NCBI RefSeq assembly: GCF_001659605.2
Contig: NC_035172.2
Coordinates: forward strand, 29,687,342 to 29,751,341
Direction of reading: 5' to 3'
Length of the DNA: 64,000 nt
Source: Manihot esculenta
Lineage: Eukaryota > Streptophyta > Magnoliopsida > Malpighiales > Euphorbiaceae
Shown: positions 1-11,400 of the stretch, in pieces
How positions within the stretch are numbered: position 1 is the stretch's first letter
Layout of the letters: each line of letters begins with the position of its first letter
Made by a program: the position numbers and the translations under genes
The notes under the pieces: generated by a model
What the model was told of the DNA's origin: nothing
What the model saw: only the letters and a program-made list of their open reading frames with translations
Database searches by the model: none

Positions 1-223
1 TTCCTTTGGACGATATGATATTTCCTAAAATCAAATCTCGATCAAACATGAAATGACATTTCTCATAATTAAGTACCAAGTTTAATTCTAGGCATCATTC
101 AAGTATCTTTTCTAAGTTAACTAGACATGTGTCAAAAGAATTATCGTACACAGTAAGTCATCCACAAAAACCTCAATGATGTTTTGTACATAGTCTAAGA
201 AAATGCTCATCATGCACCTTTGA
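1..223 (-). pseudogene. Athila-like reverse transcriptase fragment (distal half), base-layer element
   Basis: Read on the minus strand this encodes the RT stretch containing the FVDD catalytic motif followed by a conserved block ending near NYEKCHFM, typical of Athila/Tat-type Ty3 RT. It is a frameshifted and stop-containing remnant, so it is not functional. The upstream part of the same RT lies at 18815-18999; the two were contiguous before the 18.6-kb tandem element inserted between them (TSD TTTGA at 219-223 and 18815-18819). The remainder of this element (RNase H, integrase, 3' LTR) should lie left of the window. The RT assignment is strong; the Athila assignment rests mainly on the gag part at 19000-20210. 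Confidence 0.8.
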
Positions 224-1129
224 TGATATGGATCCAATAGGACAGATTTGCAACAATGATATGAAATAACCTTATATCATTAAAATGGGACTAAAAGGAG
301 TTCAAAATCATATTTATATGAACCAAATCTACTTAGAGTGTGCTTCGATTCATATGGGGCAGATTTAGTGCAACACTTGTAACTATGGGCTTAAAAAGCA
401 TAATCAAGCCTATGGACTAAAGCTACATGAAGAAAAGCCTAAAGTGAAGATCAAGGAAGGCTATTGTGAAAATTCAAGTCCATTGGGTCTAATTATAAGG
501 TGTACAAGTCCATCAAATTAAGTGAGCATAATTGAAGAAACATATGCAATGCATATGCAACTTAAGGAGTATGTGCAAGGCACGTGCAAACCTCATGGGT
601 AGCCTTGGGGGACGTATTATACATGTTATTTAGGTCTTAATGATGTATTTTGGTTAAACTTATACTATCTTATTTGCTTTAATATTGCTACTTTAGTTGT
701 TTGGACCTAATTTTTGGGTCTTAATGTGTTGCCCCCTTACTATGGGCTTTTAATTTTGGCAAACCTTGTTTGGTATTTTAGGATTTAGTTTATCCTTAGT
801 CTTTTAGGGTTATATTTAGTTTTCTCTATATAAACTCTAGCCGTTCTTTGCATGGGAGATAACTTTTTAATCAAAATTCAGAATTATTCATGCTATTTAC
901 TTACCTTTGTTTTGTGAAAGTGTAAGATTGCATTCTTCCAATTGTATCAAGAATTAAGGTAAACTTATCAATTCAATTATAGCGTTTATCTTATTTCTCT
1001 AATCATTAATTATTGGTGTTCTTGTTTTCATTTGCATTCGGTGCCATAGAGGGGAGTTTATTATTAATTCTTTGAGTTATTCCATCTTGTCGTAGAGTTC
1101 TTGTACTTGATCCCTAAGGTTCCGCGTCA
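224..1129 (+). repeat. LTR1 of the non-autonomous tandem element
   Basis: A 906-bp LTR that starts TGATATGGATCC and ends CGTCA two bases before the primer site. It aligns with LTR2 and LTR3 almost throughout. A TATA-like TATATAAAC lies near 829. No coding potential is seen. Preceded by TSD TTTGA (219-223). Confidence 0.88.
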
Positions 1130-1878
1130 ATTGGTATCAGAGCTAAAGATTAAGATAAATTTTAATTTATCTTAGTTAAGGATTTTAAATTTGAGTTTTC
1201 TTGCATTATTGATTTATGGAGTTTCGGTCTTGTGCTAATTTAATTTGTTTAGAGTCTAAACTTGTTTGAACACTTGTTGATTTAATTTTGGTTGTTAAAT
1301 TAGTTAAGTTTTATTCTTAGTCAATTCGGTAAAAAAAAAAAGCCTGAATATTAACCCGTCGTTTGGCATGAATAATTTTGCAAGAAATGAATTCAAATAA
1401 ATTCTTCCAAAATCATTCCCGATTCTTCTCTATACATAAAAGAAAATTTTTCAACTTAAAAAATTTAAATTCTTTTATTCTAAATAAAAATTTTGCAAGA
1501 AAAGAATTTAATTAAATTGAATTTAACAAAATTCTTGATTCTAAACAGAGGGTAAAAGAAGAAGAAAAAAGAGAATAAAAAAGATAAAAAAAAAACAAGA
1601 GAGAGAGAGAGAAAATCGAAAAGAGAAAGAAAGGAAGAAGAAGAAAGATGAAAGAGAATCCTTGATGCATTTTAGAGGAATCTTTCTCCTTGTTGAATTT
1701 GTTTTCCTTGTCCTATTTGAATTAAAACTTGAGGTTTCTTGTGCCAAAAATATTATTTCCTTTGCCCTAAATTTTTATATTCTATTGTTGTAGGGGTTGT
1801 TTGGATTGACTCTCCCTTGTTCTAATTAATTTGATGTCATTTTTTATCACCCCAATACTTGTGCGTATTTAGAATTTC
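1130..1878 (+). other. Internal region 1 of non-autonomous element, 5' non-coding part
   Basis: About 750 bp from the primer site to the solo LTR insertion. It holds a purine-rich tract near 1555-1660 (GA and GAA runs) that is shared with unit 2 at about 16549-16650. I see no supportable gene; the predicted reading frames here are low-complexity. Confidence 0.6.
1132..1143 (+). other. Primer-binding site, initiator-Met tRNA type
   Basis: TGGTATCAGAGC matches the complement of the 3' end of plant initiator methionine tRNA and sits two bases after the CA end of LTR1. It sets the LTR/internal boundary. The equivalent site in unit 2 (from 16341) has decayed to TGCTATCAAAAC. Confidence 0.85.
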
Positions 1879-4207
1879 TGTAATACCCGGCTAGACTCCG
1901 GTATCGGAATTCCTACCGTCCGGTGGAATCTCGGATGTCGGAAACCTCTAGAAGGGTAAAATCATGTTTTCATAAAATGTTTTAACGTATTTTATGGTTT
2001 TAAGCAAGAAAGGAAATTGAGTTTTAAATGAAAAAGACCAATGAGGCATTTCCAGGTTCGGCCGCCGAACTTCAAGTTCGGCCGCCGAACATTGGATAGT
2101 TTAGGGGGGCAAGTTAGGCTTCCGAAAGTTTCAAAGGTTCGGCCGCCGAACCTCATGTTCGGCTGCCGAACTTGCATGAGTTTTGGAGGCACTTTAGGCT
2201 GCCGAAAGGTGGTCTGGCAACCCCTATAAAAGGACCCCATGGCCGAAACGGGCGAGTTTTCTCCCTATTTTCGGCCACGGTGAGTTCCTGATCTCCCATG
2301 GTTCGTTTTTGACGATTTTCCTCCGATCTTTCATGTTTTAACAAGCTTTATGTTGATTTGAAGATATTTGAACAAAAAAGAGCAAGTTTTGGAAACTTGG
2401 AGACCAAAGAGCGGATTTCTCCCCATCTCCGAGTTGGATCGCCTCTCCTCTCGTTCTTCAAGAGGTAAGAGTAGATCCATAGTTCATTTCATGTTTTAAG
2501 TAAGTTTTATGAAGATTTATAGGGTAGAAATACATGTGTAGGTTTATGTTGAGTTTATGGTTAAATGTGTGTTTATGAGCAATGTATGTTGGATATGCAT
2601 GTTTGATGTGTTGTAGTTGGGGTTTAGGATAGTTTGAAACCCCTAGGAGCTTGTATGCTTGAGTATGCATGTTGTAGAATAGGAAAATGCTTGATTGAAT
2701 GTGTTAGGAGGCTTTCATGCATGGAAAGGCTGAGTTTCTGCCCTTTGGGAAGAACTCAGGTTCGGCAACCGAAGGTTCTTTCGGCCGCCGAATCTGCCTA
2801 TGGTAGCATGTATCGGCTGCCGAACCCTGCCCCCGAAAGTGGACTTTCGGCTCTGGAATGGGACTTTCAGCCGCCGAAGGTGCCGCCGAACATGCATGAG
2901 TTTCGTCTCTGGAGGGAACCTTCGGCCGCCGAAAGTGCCGCCGAAGGTGCATGACTTTCGGCTCTGGAGGCCTTTTCGGCCGCCGAACCTGCCGCCGAAA
3001 GTGTCCTATTCAGCCCTCCTTTGCATGATTTCTATGATTGTTTTAAGGTGTTTTAGGGGGTTTTTGGGGAGTATTTTAGAGTCATGTTCATGAATGTTTG
3101 GTCCCTCATTTGAGTCCACTTGTGTAGGTTCGGACCTGAGGAACCGAGGACCCCAGCAGTGAGTCAGTCGCTTCAGAGTCAGTAGAGCTTCAGCCAGAGG
3201 TGAGTGGAATAAACACTTATGTTTTAAAGCAAATAAATATAGATTTGAGCATGTTCATGCATCACGAATGCCATGTGATATTCTAGGTTGTTGCATTAGA
3301 ATTCACGAATATGTTGCATTGCATAATTTGATGATGATGTGGATGGATGTTGGATGATCCTTAGTCCTCAATATGATACGATGTAATATGATACGGTATG
3401 ATATGGTATGGAAGTCAGGTTGACCCATTCTACATCCCGGCACTATGTAAGAGAAAGACCGGTTGACCCATTCTACGTCCTGGCACGTTGGAATGTTATG
3501 ATATGTTATGTTTAAGAGAAAGACCGGTTGACCCATTCTACGTCCCGGCACCTTGGAATGTAGAGGACTATTGGTGACAATACCATCCTTGATGTGATTT
3601 GTTGTGATGTGTTGCATCTCATGAAAGCATGAAATTTAAATTGAATGTTTATTTATTCTGCTCACTGGGCTTTATAGCTCACCCCTCTCCCTTAACCCCT
3701 AGATTTGCAGGTACAGGGTAGACCAGAAGGTCAGCAGGAGTAGAGTCAGGTTGTTTATAATAGCTAGACGTGGACATGAATATGAATATGATGTAATGTA
3801 AAAGTATAGTATAGAAATGTAATGTATTGATGTTTATGGAAGTTTAGAGTTGTGCTTGACCATAGTATTGTGTTAATCCCTTTGTGGCACATGATCTTAA
3901 ATGTTTAATGATGACTATTGTAAACCAAGCTTAATGTATGTTATGTTACCCCATTGGAGTATTTGATGAGGACTCCAGTGCGAGGTTTTATGTCATGAGT
4001 TATGCATGCACAGGTTAAGAATGAATGAAAGAAAGAATGAAAGAATGAATGATTAAATGAGAAAGTTTTAAATTTTTATGTAATTGTTGATCATGTATGG
4101 GATTAAACAGGTATTCAGGATGAATATTTGGCTTGCTACGGGTCCCGGCGGCCTTAAGCCGATCTGGATCCTAGCGCCGGTAGTGGTCCGATTTTCGGGT
4201 CGTTACA
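1879..4207 (+). mobile_element. Solo Tekay-type LTR, TSD ATTTC
   Basis: A 2329-bp LTR from TGTAATACCCGG to CGTTACA with no internal region. Identical 5-bp TSDs ATTTC lie at 1874-1878 and 4208-4212. The homologous uninterrupted sequence in unit 2 (around 16861) is an empty site confirming the insertion point. It contains TATAAAAG at about 2225-2232, two clusters of TTCGGCNGCCGAA-type palindromes (2055-2220 and 2760-3000), and hairpin-forming repeats at about 3415-3555. Short ORFs with repeated RPPN or FGGR residues are palindrome translations, not genes. Confidence 0.93.
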
Positions 4208-4212
4208 ATTTC

Positions 4213-4752
4213 AAACAAATTTCTTTAGCATAAAATAATTAATTTGACTCCAAAAAAAATAATTATACATGAGAATTTTGATTTAGTTTAAGCATTATTA
4301 CTTTCTTACTTTGTTGGGTAGAAATATTTTTTTGGTTCAATATTTGATTTGCTTTATAGTAATTCAGCTTCTTATATTTTGGCCTAAATTATCTATTTTT
4401 CAATTTTATTTGCCAAATTTTTGTTTAGTTTTGCCATCTTTGTACACTGTTAGAGTGTTATTTGATTGTGTTTACACTCTAAGTTGATATAATCAAGTAG
4501 TATATAGTTTTGCCATTATACTACTATCCATTTTATCTTATATCTTCTTTCTAGTGTGTTTGAACTTGCTTTTCTTTATTAGGGTTTTATTCTTTATTAG
4601 GGTTTTATTCTTTGTTTCTAAACATTTTTTTTAGTTAGTTGGTTGGCCTAAGTTCTGAAATTCAATTGGAGGAATTGCAAAGAGTGATAAAAGAGTACAA
4701 AAACGTGAGGGAGTGCTTTACTACTAGCTCTAATTTTTTTTCTTTATGATTT
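4213..4752 (+). other. Internal region 1, AT-rich leader before the orphan ORF
   Basis: AT-rich sequence colinear with 16866-17394 of unit 2. No coding region, repeat array or RNA gene is recognisable. It joins directly to the 1130-1878 segment once the solo LTR and its duplicated TSD are removed. Confidence 0.6.
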
Positions 4753-5466
4753 ATGTTTTTATTCTTAACGATGTGTTTGGATAAGTATGGAGATGATAGA
4801 GATGAACTTGAGATGGAGATTAAGGAGAATGTTTCCTATCTTATGCTTGATTTTGTAATAAATAGGTTTAAAGATTGTACTCAACATTGCAGAAAACGGA
4901 TGGATAAGGAAGTTACATATAGCTTTAGAGAAACTATGTTGTTACTTGAGGAACTTCAAGGTTATGAAGAGAATTTACGTGAAGCAACGTTGGAGATGAA
5001 AAGGTTTGTTGCTAAAAAATTGGAAGAGACAGGAAAGAGGAGGAAGGAGAAAGAAGAGATTAAAGTTCCAATTTCCACTTTCATAGAAATTGAAATTGAA
5101 GAGGAAGTTGTAATGCATGAAGTTAACAAAATTGCTGCTGAAAATTCCATCATTAAGCTTAAATAAGAGGTTGTGATTGATGTTGAACATGGGGAGGAAA
5201 TGATTGATAAGGTGGAGGAGGCGAATGAGGCTGTTTTGGAAGTTGTAAAGGAGAATGGATCACATCCACATGATATTTCTATGACTAAAATTGTTATGCA
5301 TAGTTCTCTTGTTCTTGATGTGCAGATTGTTGATGAGAACATTCATGAAGAGAGTTTCATCCTATTTTCACCTATTCAAGAGGAGGTCTTTAAAAATGTA
5401 TTAGTTCATAAAGCTTCTATTCCCGATATGGACATGAATAAGATTCAAAGACGAATCTTTTTTTAA
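4753..5466 (+). pseudogene. Orphan ORF of the non-autonomous element (unit 1), one internal stop
   Basis: An ORF of 237 codons with one in-frame TAA at 5164-5166; unit 2 has GAA there, so the stop is a recent GAA-to-TAA change. The ATG at 4753 is preserved in both units. The product would be strongly charged: a Glu-rich N-terminal third, then a Lys/Arg/Glu-rich helical segment (about residues 70-115) that looks coiled-coil, then an acidic C-terminal half. I see no zinc knuckle, protease or enzyme motif, and it does not resemble the gag proteins elsewhere in the window. It could be a divergent gag-like protein or a captured host fragment. It ends two bases before the polypurine tract, as the last ORF of the element. 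Confidence 0.6.
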
Positions 5467-5467
5467 T

Positions 5468-5477
5468 AGGGAGGAAA
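5468..5477 (+). other. Polypurine tract of non-autonomous element (unit 1)
   Basis: AGGGAGGAAA immediately precedes the TGAT start of LTR2, the position expected for the plus-strand primer. A similar purine run (AGAAGGAGGGAA) precedes LTR3 at 18130. Confidence 0.75.
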
Positions 5478-5913
5478 TGATGCGGATCCAATAGGGTAGA
5501 TTTGCAACAATAATGTGGAACAATCTTATATCATTGAAATGCGTCTAAAATAAGTTCAAAATCATATTTATATGAATCAAATCTACTTAGGGCATGTTTC
5601 AATTCATATGGGGCGGATTTGGCGCAACACTTGCAACTATGGGCTTAAGGAGCATAATCAAGCCTATGGGCCAAAGCTACATAAAAAGAAACCTAAAGTG
5701 AAGATCAAGAAAGGATTTTGTGAAGATTAAAGACTATTGGGGCTAATTAGAAGTGTACAGGTCCATCAAACCAAGTGAGCATATTTGAAGAAACATATGC
5801 AATGCATATGCAACTTAAGGAGCATGTGCAAAGCATGTGCACAACTCATTAGCAGCCTTAGAGGACGTGTTATATATGTTATTTGGGCCTTGATGATGTA
5901 TTTTATAAGTCCA
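5478..5913 (+). repeat. LTR2 of the non-autonomous tandem, left part
   Basis: First 436 bp of the middle LTR, starting TGATGCGGATCC and colinear with LTR1. It is cut by the full-length Tekay element at 5914; its final five bases GTCCA are the TSD repeated at 15848-15852. The middle LTR ends one unit and begins the next. Confidence 0.85.
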
Positions 5914-8149
5914 TGTAATACCCGGCTAGACTCCGGTATCGGAATTCCTACCGTCCGGTGGAATCTCGGATGTCGGAAACCTCTAGAAGGGTAAAATCAT
6001 GTTTTTATAAAATGTTTTAATGTATCTTAAGGTTTTAAGCAAAAAGGAAATTGAGTTTTAAATGAAAAAGACCAAGGAGACATTTCCAGGTTCGGCCGCC
6101 GAACGTGGGATGGTTTAGGGGGGCAAGTTAGGCTTCCGAAAGTTTCAAAGGTTCGGCCACCGAATTTGCATGATTTTTGGAGGCACTTTAGGCTGCCGAA
6201 AGGTGGTCTGCCAGCCCCTATATAAGAGCTCCATGGCCGAAACGGGCGAGTTTTCTCCCCATTTTCGGCCACGGTGAGTTCTTGCTCTCCCATGGTTCAT
6301 TTTAGATGTTTTTCCTTCGATCTTTCATGTTTTAACAAGCTTTATGTTGATTTGAAGATATTTGAACGAAAGAGCGAGTTTTGGAAGCTTGGAGACCAAA
6401 GAGTTGAGATCTCTCCCATCTCCAAGTTGGATCGTCTCTCCTCTCGTTCTTCAAGAGGTAAGAGTAGATCCATAGTTCCTTTAATGTTTTAAGTAAGTTT
6501 TATGAAGTTTCTTGGGGTAGAAATGCATGTGTAGGTTTATGTGGAGTTTATGGGTTTATGAACAATGTATGTTGGATATGCATATTGGATGTGTTGTAGA
6601 TGGGGTTTAGGATAGTTTGAAGCCCCTAGGGGCTTGTATGCTTGGGTATACATGTTGTAGAATAGGAAAATGCATGATTGAATGAGTTGGGAGGCGTTTA
6701 TGCATGTTGAACTGAGTTTCTGCCCTTTTGGAAAGAACTCAGTTTCGGCAGCCGAAGGCTCTTTCGGCCGCCGAACCTGCCTTTGGTAGCATGTATCGGC
6801 TGCCGAACCCTGCCCCCGAAAGTGGACTTTCGGCTCTGGAATGGACTTTTGGCCGCCGAAGGTGCCGCCGAACATGCATGAGTTTCGTCTCTGGCGGGAA
6901 CCTTCGGCCGCCGAAAGTGCTGCCGAAGGTGCATGACTTTCGGCTCTAGAGGGCCTTTCGGCCGCCGAACCTGCCGCCGAAAGTGCCCTGTTCAGCCCTC
7001 CTTTGCATGATTTATGTGATAGTTTCGAGGTGTTTTAGGGGGTTTTTGGGGAGTATTTTAGAGTCATGTTTATGTATGTTAGGTCCCTCATTTGAGTCCA
7101 CCTGTGTAGGTTCGGACCCGAGGACCCCAGCAGTGAGTTCAGCTGCTTCTGAGTCTGTTAGAGCTTCAGCCAGAGGTGAGTGGAATACCTTATTTTGTTT
7201 CAAAGTAAATAAATAAATTCTGAGCATGATACACGCATCATGAATGCCATGAGATATACTACGGTGCTTGCATTAGAATTCACGAATATGCTGCATTGCA
7301 TACTATGATGTTGATGTGGATGGATGTTGGATGATCCTTTAGCCGCACTACGTTATGATATGATGTGATACGGTACGGAAGACCAGTGAGGCCCATTCTA
7401 CGCCCCTGGCATCATGTAAGAGAAAGACCAGTGAGGCCCATTCTACGCCTCTGGCATTTTGGAATGTTATGTAAGAGAAAGACCAGTGAGGCCCAGTCTA
7501 CGCCCCTGGCACTATTGGAACGAGTAATGGGCTATTGGTGACAAGTTCATCCTTGATGTGAATTGTTTGTGATATGTTGCATTTCATGAAAGCATGAAAT
7601 TTAAATTGAATGTTTAATTATTCTGCTCACTGGGCTTTATAGCTCACCCCTCTCCCTTAATCCCCAGGTTTGCAGGTACAGGGTAGACCAGGAGGTCAGC
7701 AGGAGTAGAGTCTTATTTTATGTAATAGCTAGATGTGGACATGGATATGATGTAATGTAAAAGTATGATATAGAAATGTTATGTAATGATGCTTATGAAA
7801 GTTTAGAGTTGTGCTTGACCATAGTATTATGTTAATCCCTTTCTAGTACATGATCTTAATGTTTAATGATGATTATTGTAAACCAAACTTAATTTATGTT
7901 ATGTCACCCCATTGGAGCATTGATGAGGACTCCAAGGTAGGGTTAATGTTTATGTTATGAATAGTGCATGCACAGGTTGAGTTTGGTGATTGAATGGAAA
8001 GAAAAGTTCAAAAATTTTATGTATGTTGTTGATCATGTATGGGATTAAACAGGTTCACAGGATGAATGTTTGGCTTGCTACGGGTCCCGGCGGCCTTAAG
8101 CCGATCTGGATCCTAGCACCGGTAGCGGTCCGATTTCCGGGTCGTTACA
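5914..8149 (+). repeat. 5' LTR of Tekay element 5914-15847
   Basis: 2236 bp. TATATAAG at 6219-6226 is the likely core promoter, with palindromic TTCGG...CCGAA boxes just upstream. Further palindromes lie in the transcribed leader (about 6745-6980). Three repeats of the CCAG...CTGG hairpin unit occupy about 7380-7515. Donor-like AGGTAAGAG near 6457 and AGGTGAGTGG near 7174 are conserved with the other LTR copies. Confidence 0.93.
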
Positions 8150-8152
8150 GAT

Positions 8153-8170
8153 TGGTATCAGAGCCCTAGG
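8153..8170 (+). other. Primer-binding site, initiator-Met tRNA type
   Basis: TGGTATCAGAGCCCTAGG, three bases after the 5' LTR, complements the 3' end of plant initiator Met tRNA. The same primer site occurs at 27996, 57302 and, on the minus strand, at 22061-22078 (one change), 38717-38734 and 44905-44922. Confidence 0.9.
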
Positions 8171-8421
8171 TTCATATGGTCGGACCTAGAGTGTCGGGCT
8201 CATAGATGTTCTAGAAGGTCAAGCACAATAGGAAAATCATGTCCACTAGGATAGGATGAAGAGTCCTGTCTTGAATGATGATGTGAAATGCCGTGATTTT
8301 ATGCATGTGCATTACTGTTATGCTTTGATATGTGATGTATGTGATGCGGGTTCATGTGTTTGCACATGAACCATTTGATGCTAATGTTCTATGTGATGTA
8401 TGCTGTTTTTCAGAAAATAGG

Positions 8422-11400
8422 ATGAGAGGAACTCGTCGATCTGCACGATTGACTGGAGTACTACCCAGGACGAGGGCACTAATGCCCGTCCTCCTGCATT
8501 GCCTAGGGCAATGTCAAGTAGGTCCAGCAGAGAAAGAGCAGTAAGAGACCCTAGAAGGTCTTTGGATCTGGGTAGAAGCAGATCAGTGAGGGGAACAGCG
8601 CAAAGGGATATGTCAGAGGATGTGGGGGATTAGATGGATGTGGATCAGAGGAGGGATGGCAGTCTCGGAGTAAGTATGTCGGAAGAGGGGATGGGAGAGT
8701 CCCAAGGAGGCACTCAGGCCTTGGGATTTGTTCAGCCACCTTACTACCCACCCTTTTCACATAATCCCGGGTATTCGATGGGAGGTACATCGAATTACCC
8801 CAGTTTTAACCCTTATCACTCTCAGATGCCATACCCACCTTTCTACCCACCGTACCCACAGTACCCTATGTATCCACCCCCACCCTACCATCCAGGTACA
8901 GCAAACCCTACCCCAGGGGATGTTGCACCTCCTCCACCACCAGCAGCACCTACTGTTCCAGAAACCCAAATGCCTAAACCTAGCTCATCTGGGGGGAGCA
9001 AGGTCAAGATGACCGATTACATGAAGCTGGGTGCTCCCCAGTTTGAAACCGGTGATGACCCGTTTGTGTACCTTGAGAGGGTCAAGACAATTACAGATGA
9101 GATAGGAGCGGATGACAGTAGAGCCATTCAGATGGCTGGGTTCACATTAAAATGCAAGAAGGCCCGAGAGTGGTTTAAGAACTATGTGAACCCGAGGTTG
9201 GATAGCCTATCATGGGAGGAGTTTGCGAATGAGTTCGCAGGATGGGCTTTCCCTGACAATTCAAGAGAATTGAAGATGATTGAGTTCGAACAGCTGAGGC
9301 AGACAGATGAGATGAGTGTGGATGAGTTCACAGACAGGTTTTTGGAGCCATTGCCGTTTGCCGGGCAAAATCTAGATACAGATCAGAAAAAGTCAAGAAG
9401 GTATATCATGAAGCTCCATTCCAGGTATTCCTCCTTAATTCAGTCAGCAGAGAGGGAGAGTTTCCATGCCATTGTGGATATGGCTCGGAGGATGGAGGCT
9501 AGTGCAATCATCGAGGGGAAAGTCAAACAGTCAGTGGCACAGCCTTCTGGTTCCAAGACCCCAGGTGGGGGAAGGATGGACCCTTCTTCTCTGAGTTCAG
9601 CTAGTAAGAGGTGGAGCAGTACCACCAAGAAGCCAAAGAAGAACAAGTTCTGGAGCAAGATCAAGTCAGGTCTGGGATTAGGAGGTGGCTCGAGCTCAGG
9701 TGCAGATAATGCAGTATGCAAGAAGTGTGGGAAGCCACACAAGGGCATATGTCTGGTTGGGATGACAGTCTGCTTCAGATGTGGGCAGGAGGGACACATG
9801 GCTCGGGAGTGTCCTAGAGCAGCTTTTATGGCACAGTCTCAGCAGACAGCCTTTGGTAGTGTGGCTCAGCCAGTAGCTCCAGCCGCGACTCAGGCTAGTG
9901 GTAGAGGTCGAGGGAGAGGGGCAGCCTCTTCTTCAGCGCGTTTCAGGGGTGAGGGTCCGTCAGCTCCAGCACGGATCTTCACCATGACTCAGCAGGAGGC
10001 AAACACATCCAACACCGTGGTGTCAGGTAATCTCATCATTGGTTGTTCAGATGTGTATGCATTATTGGACCCTGGTGCATCTCATTCTTTCATTGCTCCG
10101 AGGGCCGTCGAGAGGTTGGGGTTGATGGTCTCTGGGTTAGAGTGTCCCCTATGGGTCAGTGGACCCAAGTGTGACCCGTCAGTGGCAGAGTCAGTCTGCC
10201 AGTGTAGTCCAGTTTTTTTGGAGGGAAGATGCCTGTCCGCCGACCTTGTGGTTCTAGATTTGACAGATTTTGACGTCATTCTAGGGATGGATTGGCTATC
10301 TACCCATGGTGCTACCTTGGATTGCAGAGACAAGGTAGTCAGGTTCAGATGTCAGGATGGGTCAGAAGTTGTCTTCAGAGGAGACAGGGGGAGTACACCT
10401 AGAGGTTTGATATCAGCCCTTCAGGCTCGTAGGCTACTCAAGAGGGGTTGTCAGGGTTTTCTAGCTCATGTGAGAGAGCTGGATAGTCATGTCAGAGAGC
10501 CCGCCTCAGTGCCAGTGGTCAGAGAGTTCTTAGATGTTTTCCCAGACGAGTTGCCAGGTTTACCAACTGCTAGGGAAATAGAGTTCAAAATTGAATTGAT
10601 GCCTGGAACCAGACCGATCTCTATTCCTCCCTACAAGATGGCACCAGCAGAATTAAAGGAGCTTAAGGATCAGTTGCAAGAGTTGGTAGATAGAGGATTC
10701 ATCCGACCGAGTACCTCACCTTGGGGTGCTCCAGTGCTATTTGTGAAAAAGAAGGATGGATCTCTCAGACTTTGTATCTACTACAGGCAGTTGAACAATG
10801 TCACTACCAAGAATAAGTACCCATTGCCAATGATCGATGATCTATTCGACCAGCTAGCAGGAGCGGGTTGTTTCTCCAAAATAGATCTGAGATCGGGGTA
10901 CCATCAGTTGAGGATAAGAGAAGAGGATGTACCGAAGACAGCATTCAGGACCAGATATGGGCACTATGAGTTCCTTGTGATGCCGTTCGGGTTAACCAAC
11001 GCCCCTGCAGCATTCATGGATCTCATGAACAGAGTATTTAGCCAATACCTGGATCACTTTGTTATTGTCTTCATAGATGATATCTTAGTGTATTCCAGGA
11101 ATGCAGAGGAGCATGCCCATCATCTGAGGTTAGTTCTGCAGACCTTGAGGGAACATGGCTTGTATGCCAAGTTCTCCAAGTGTGAGTTCTAGCTGAGGAG
11201 CATCTCCTTCTTGGGGCATGTGGTGTCAGAAAATGGAATCGAGGTAGACCCCAAGAAAGTGGAAGCTGTAGCTAACTGGCCTAGACCCACTACGGTGACA
11301 GAGATCAATATTTTCTTGGGTTTGGCAGGTTACTACAGGAGGTTCGTTCAGGACTTCTCTAAGATTGCAGCTCCCATGACCAGATTGACTAAGAGGAACC

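Noticed and set aside
2041..2954. Short ORFs rich in RPPN, FGGR or SAAE-type residues, on both strands and in every LTR
   Set aside because: They are translations of the repeated TTCGGCNGCCGAA palindromes, overlap on both strands, and vary in start and stop between copies; no sign of coding selection.
5785..5994. 69-codon ORF across the LTR2/Tekay junction
   Set aside because: It spans the insertion boundary at 5914, so it arose by chance.
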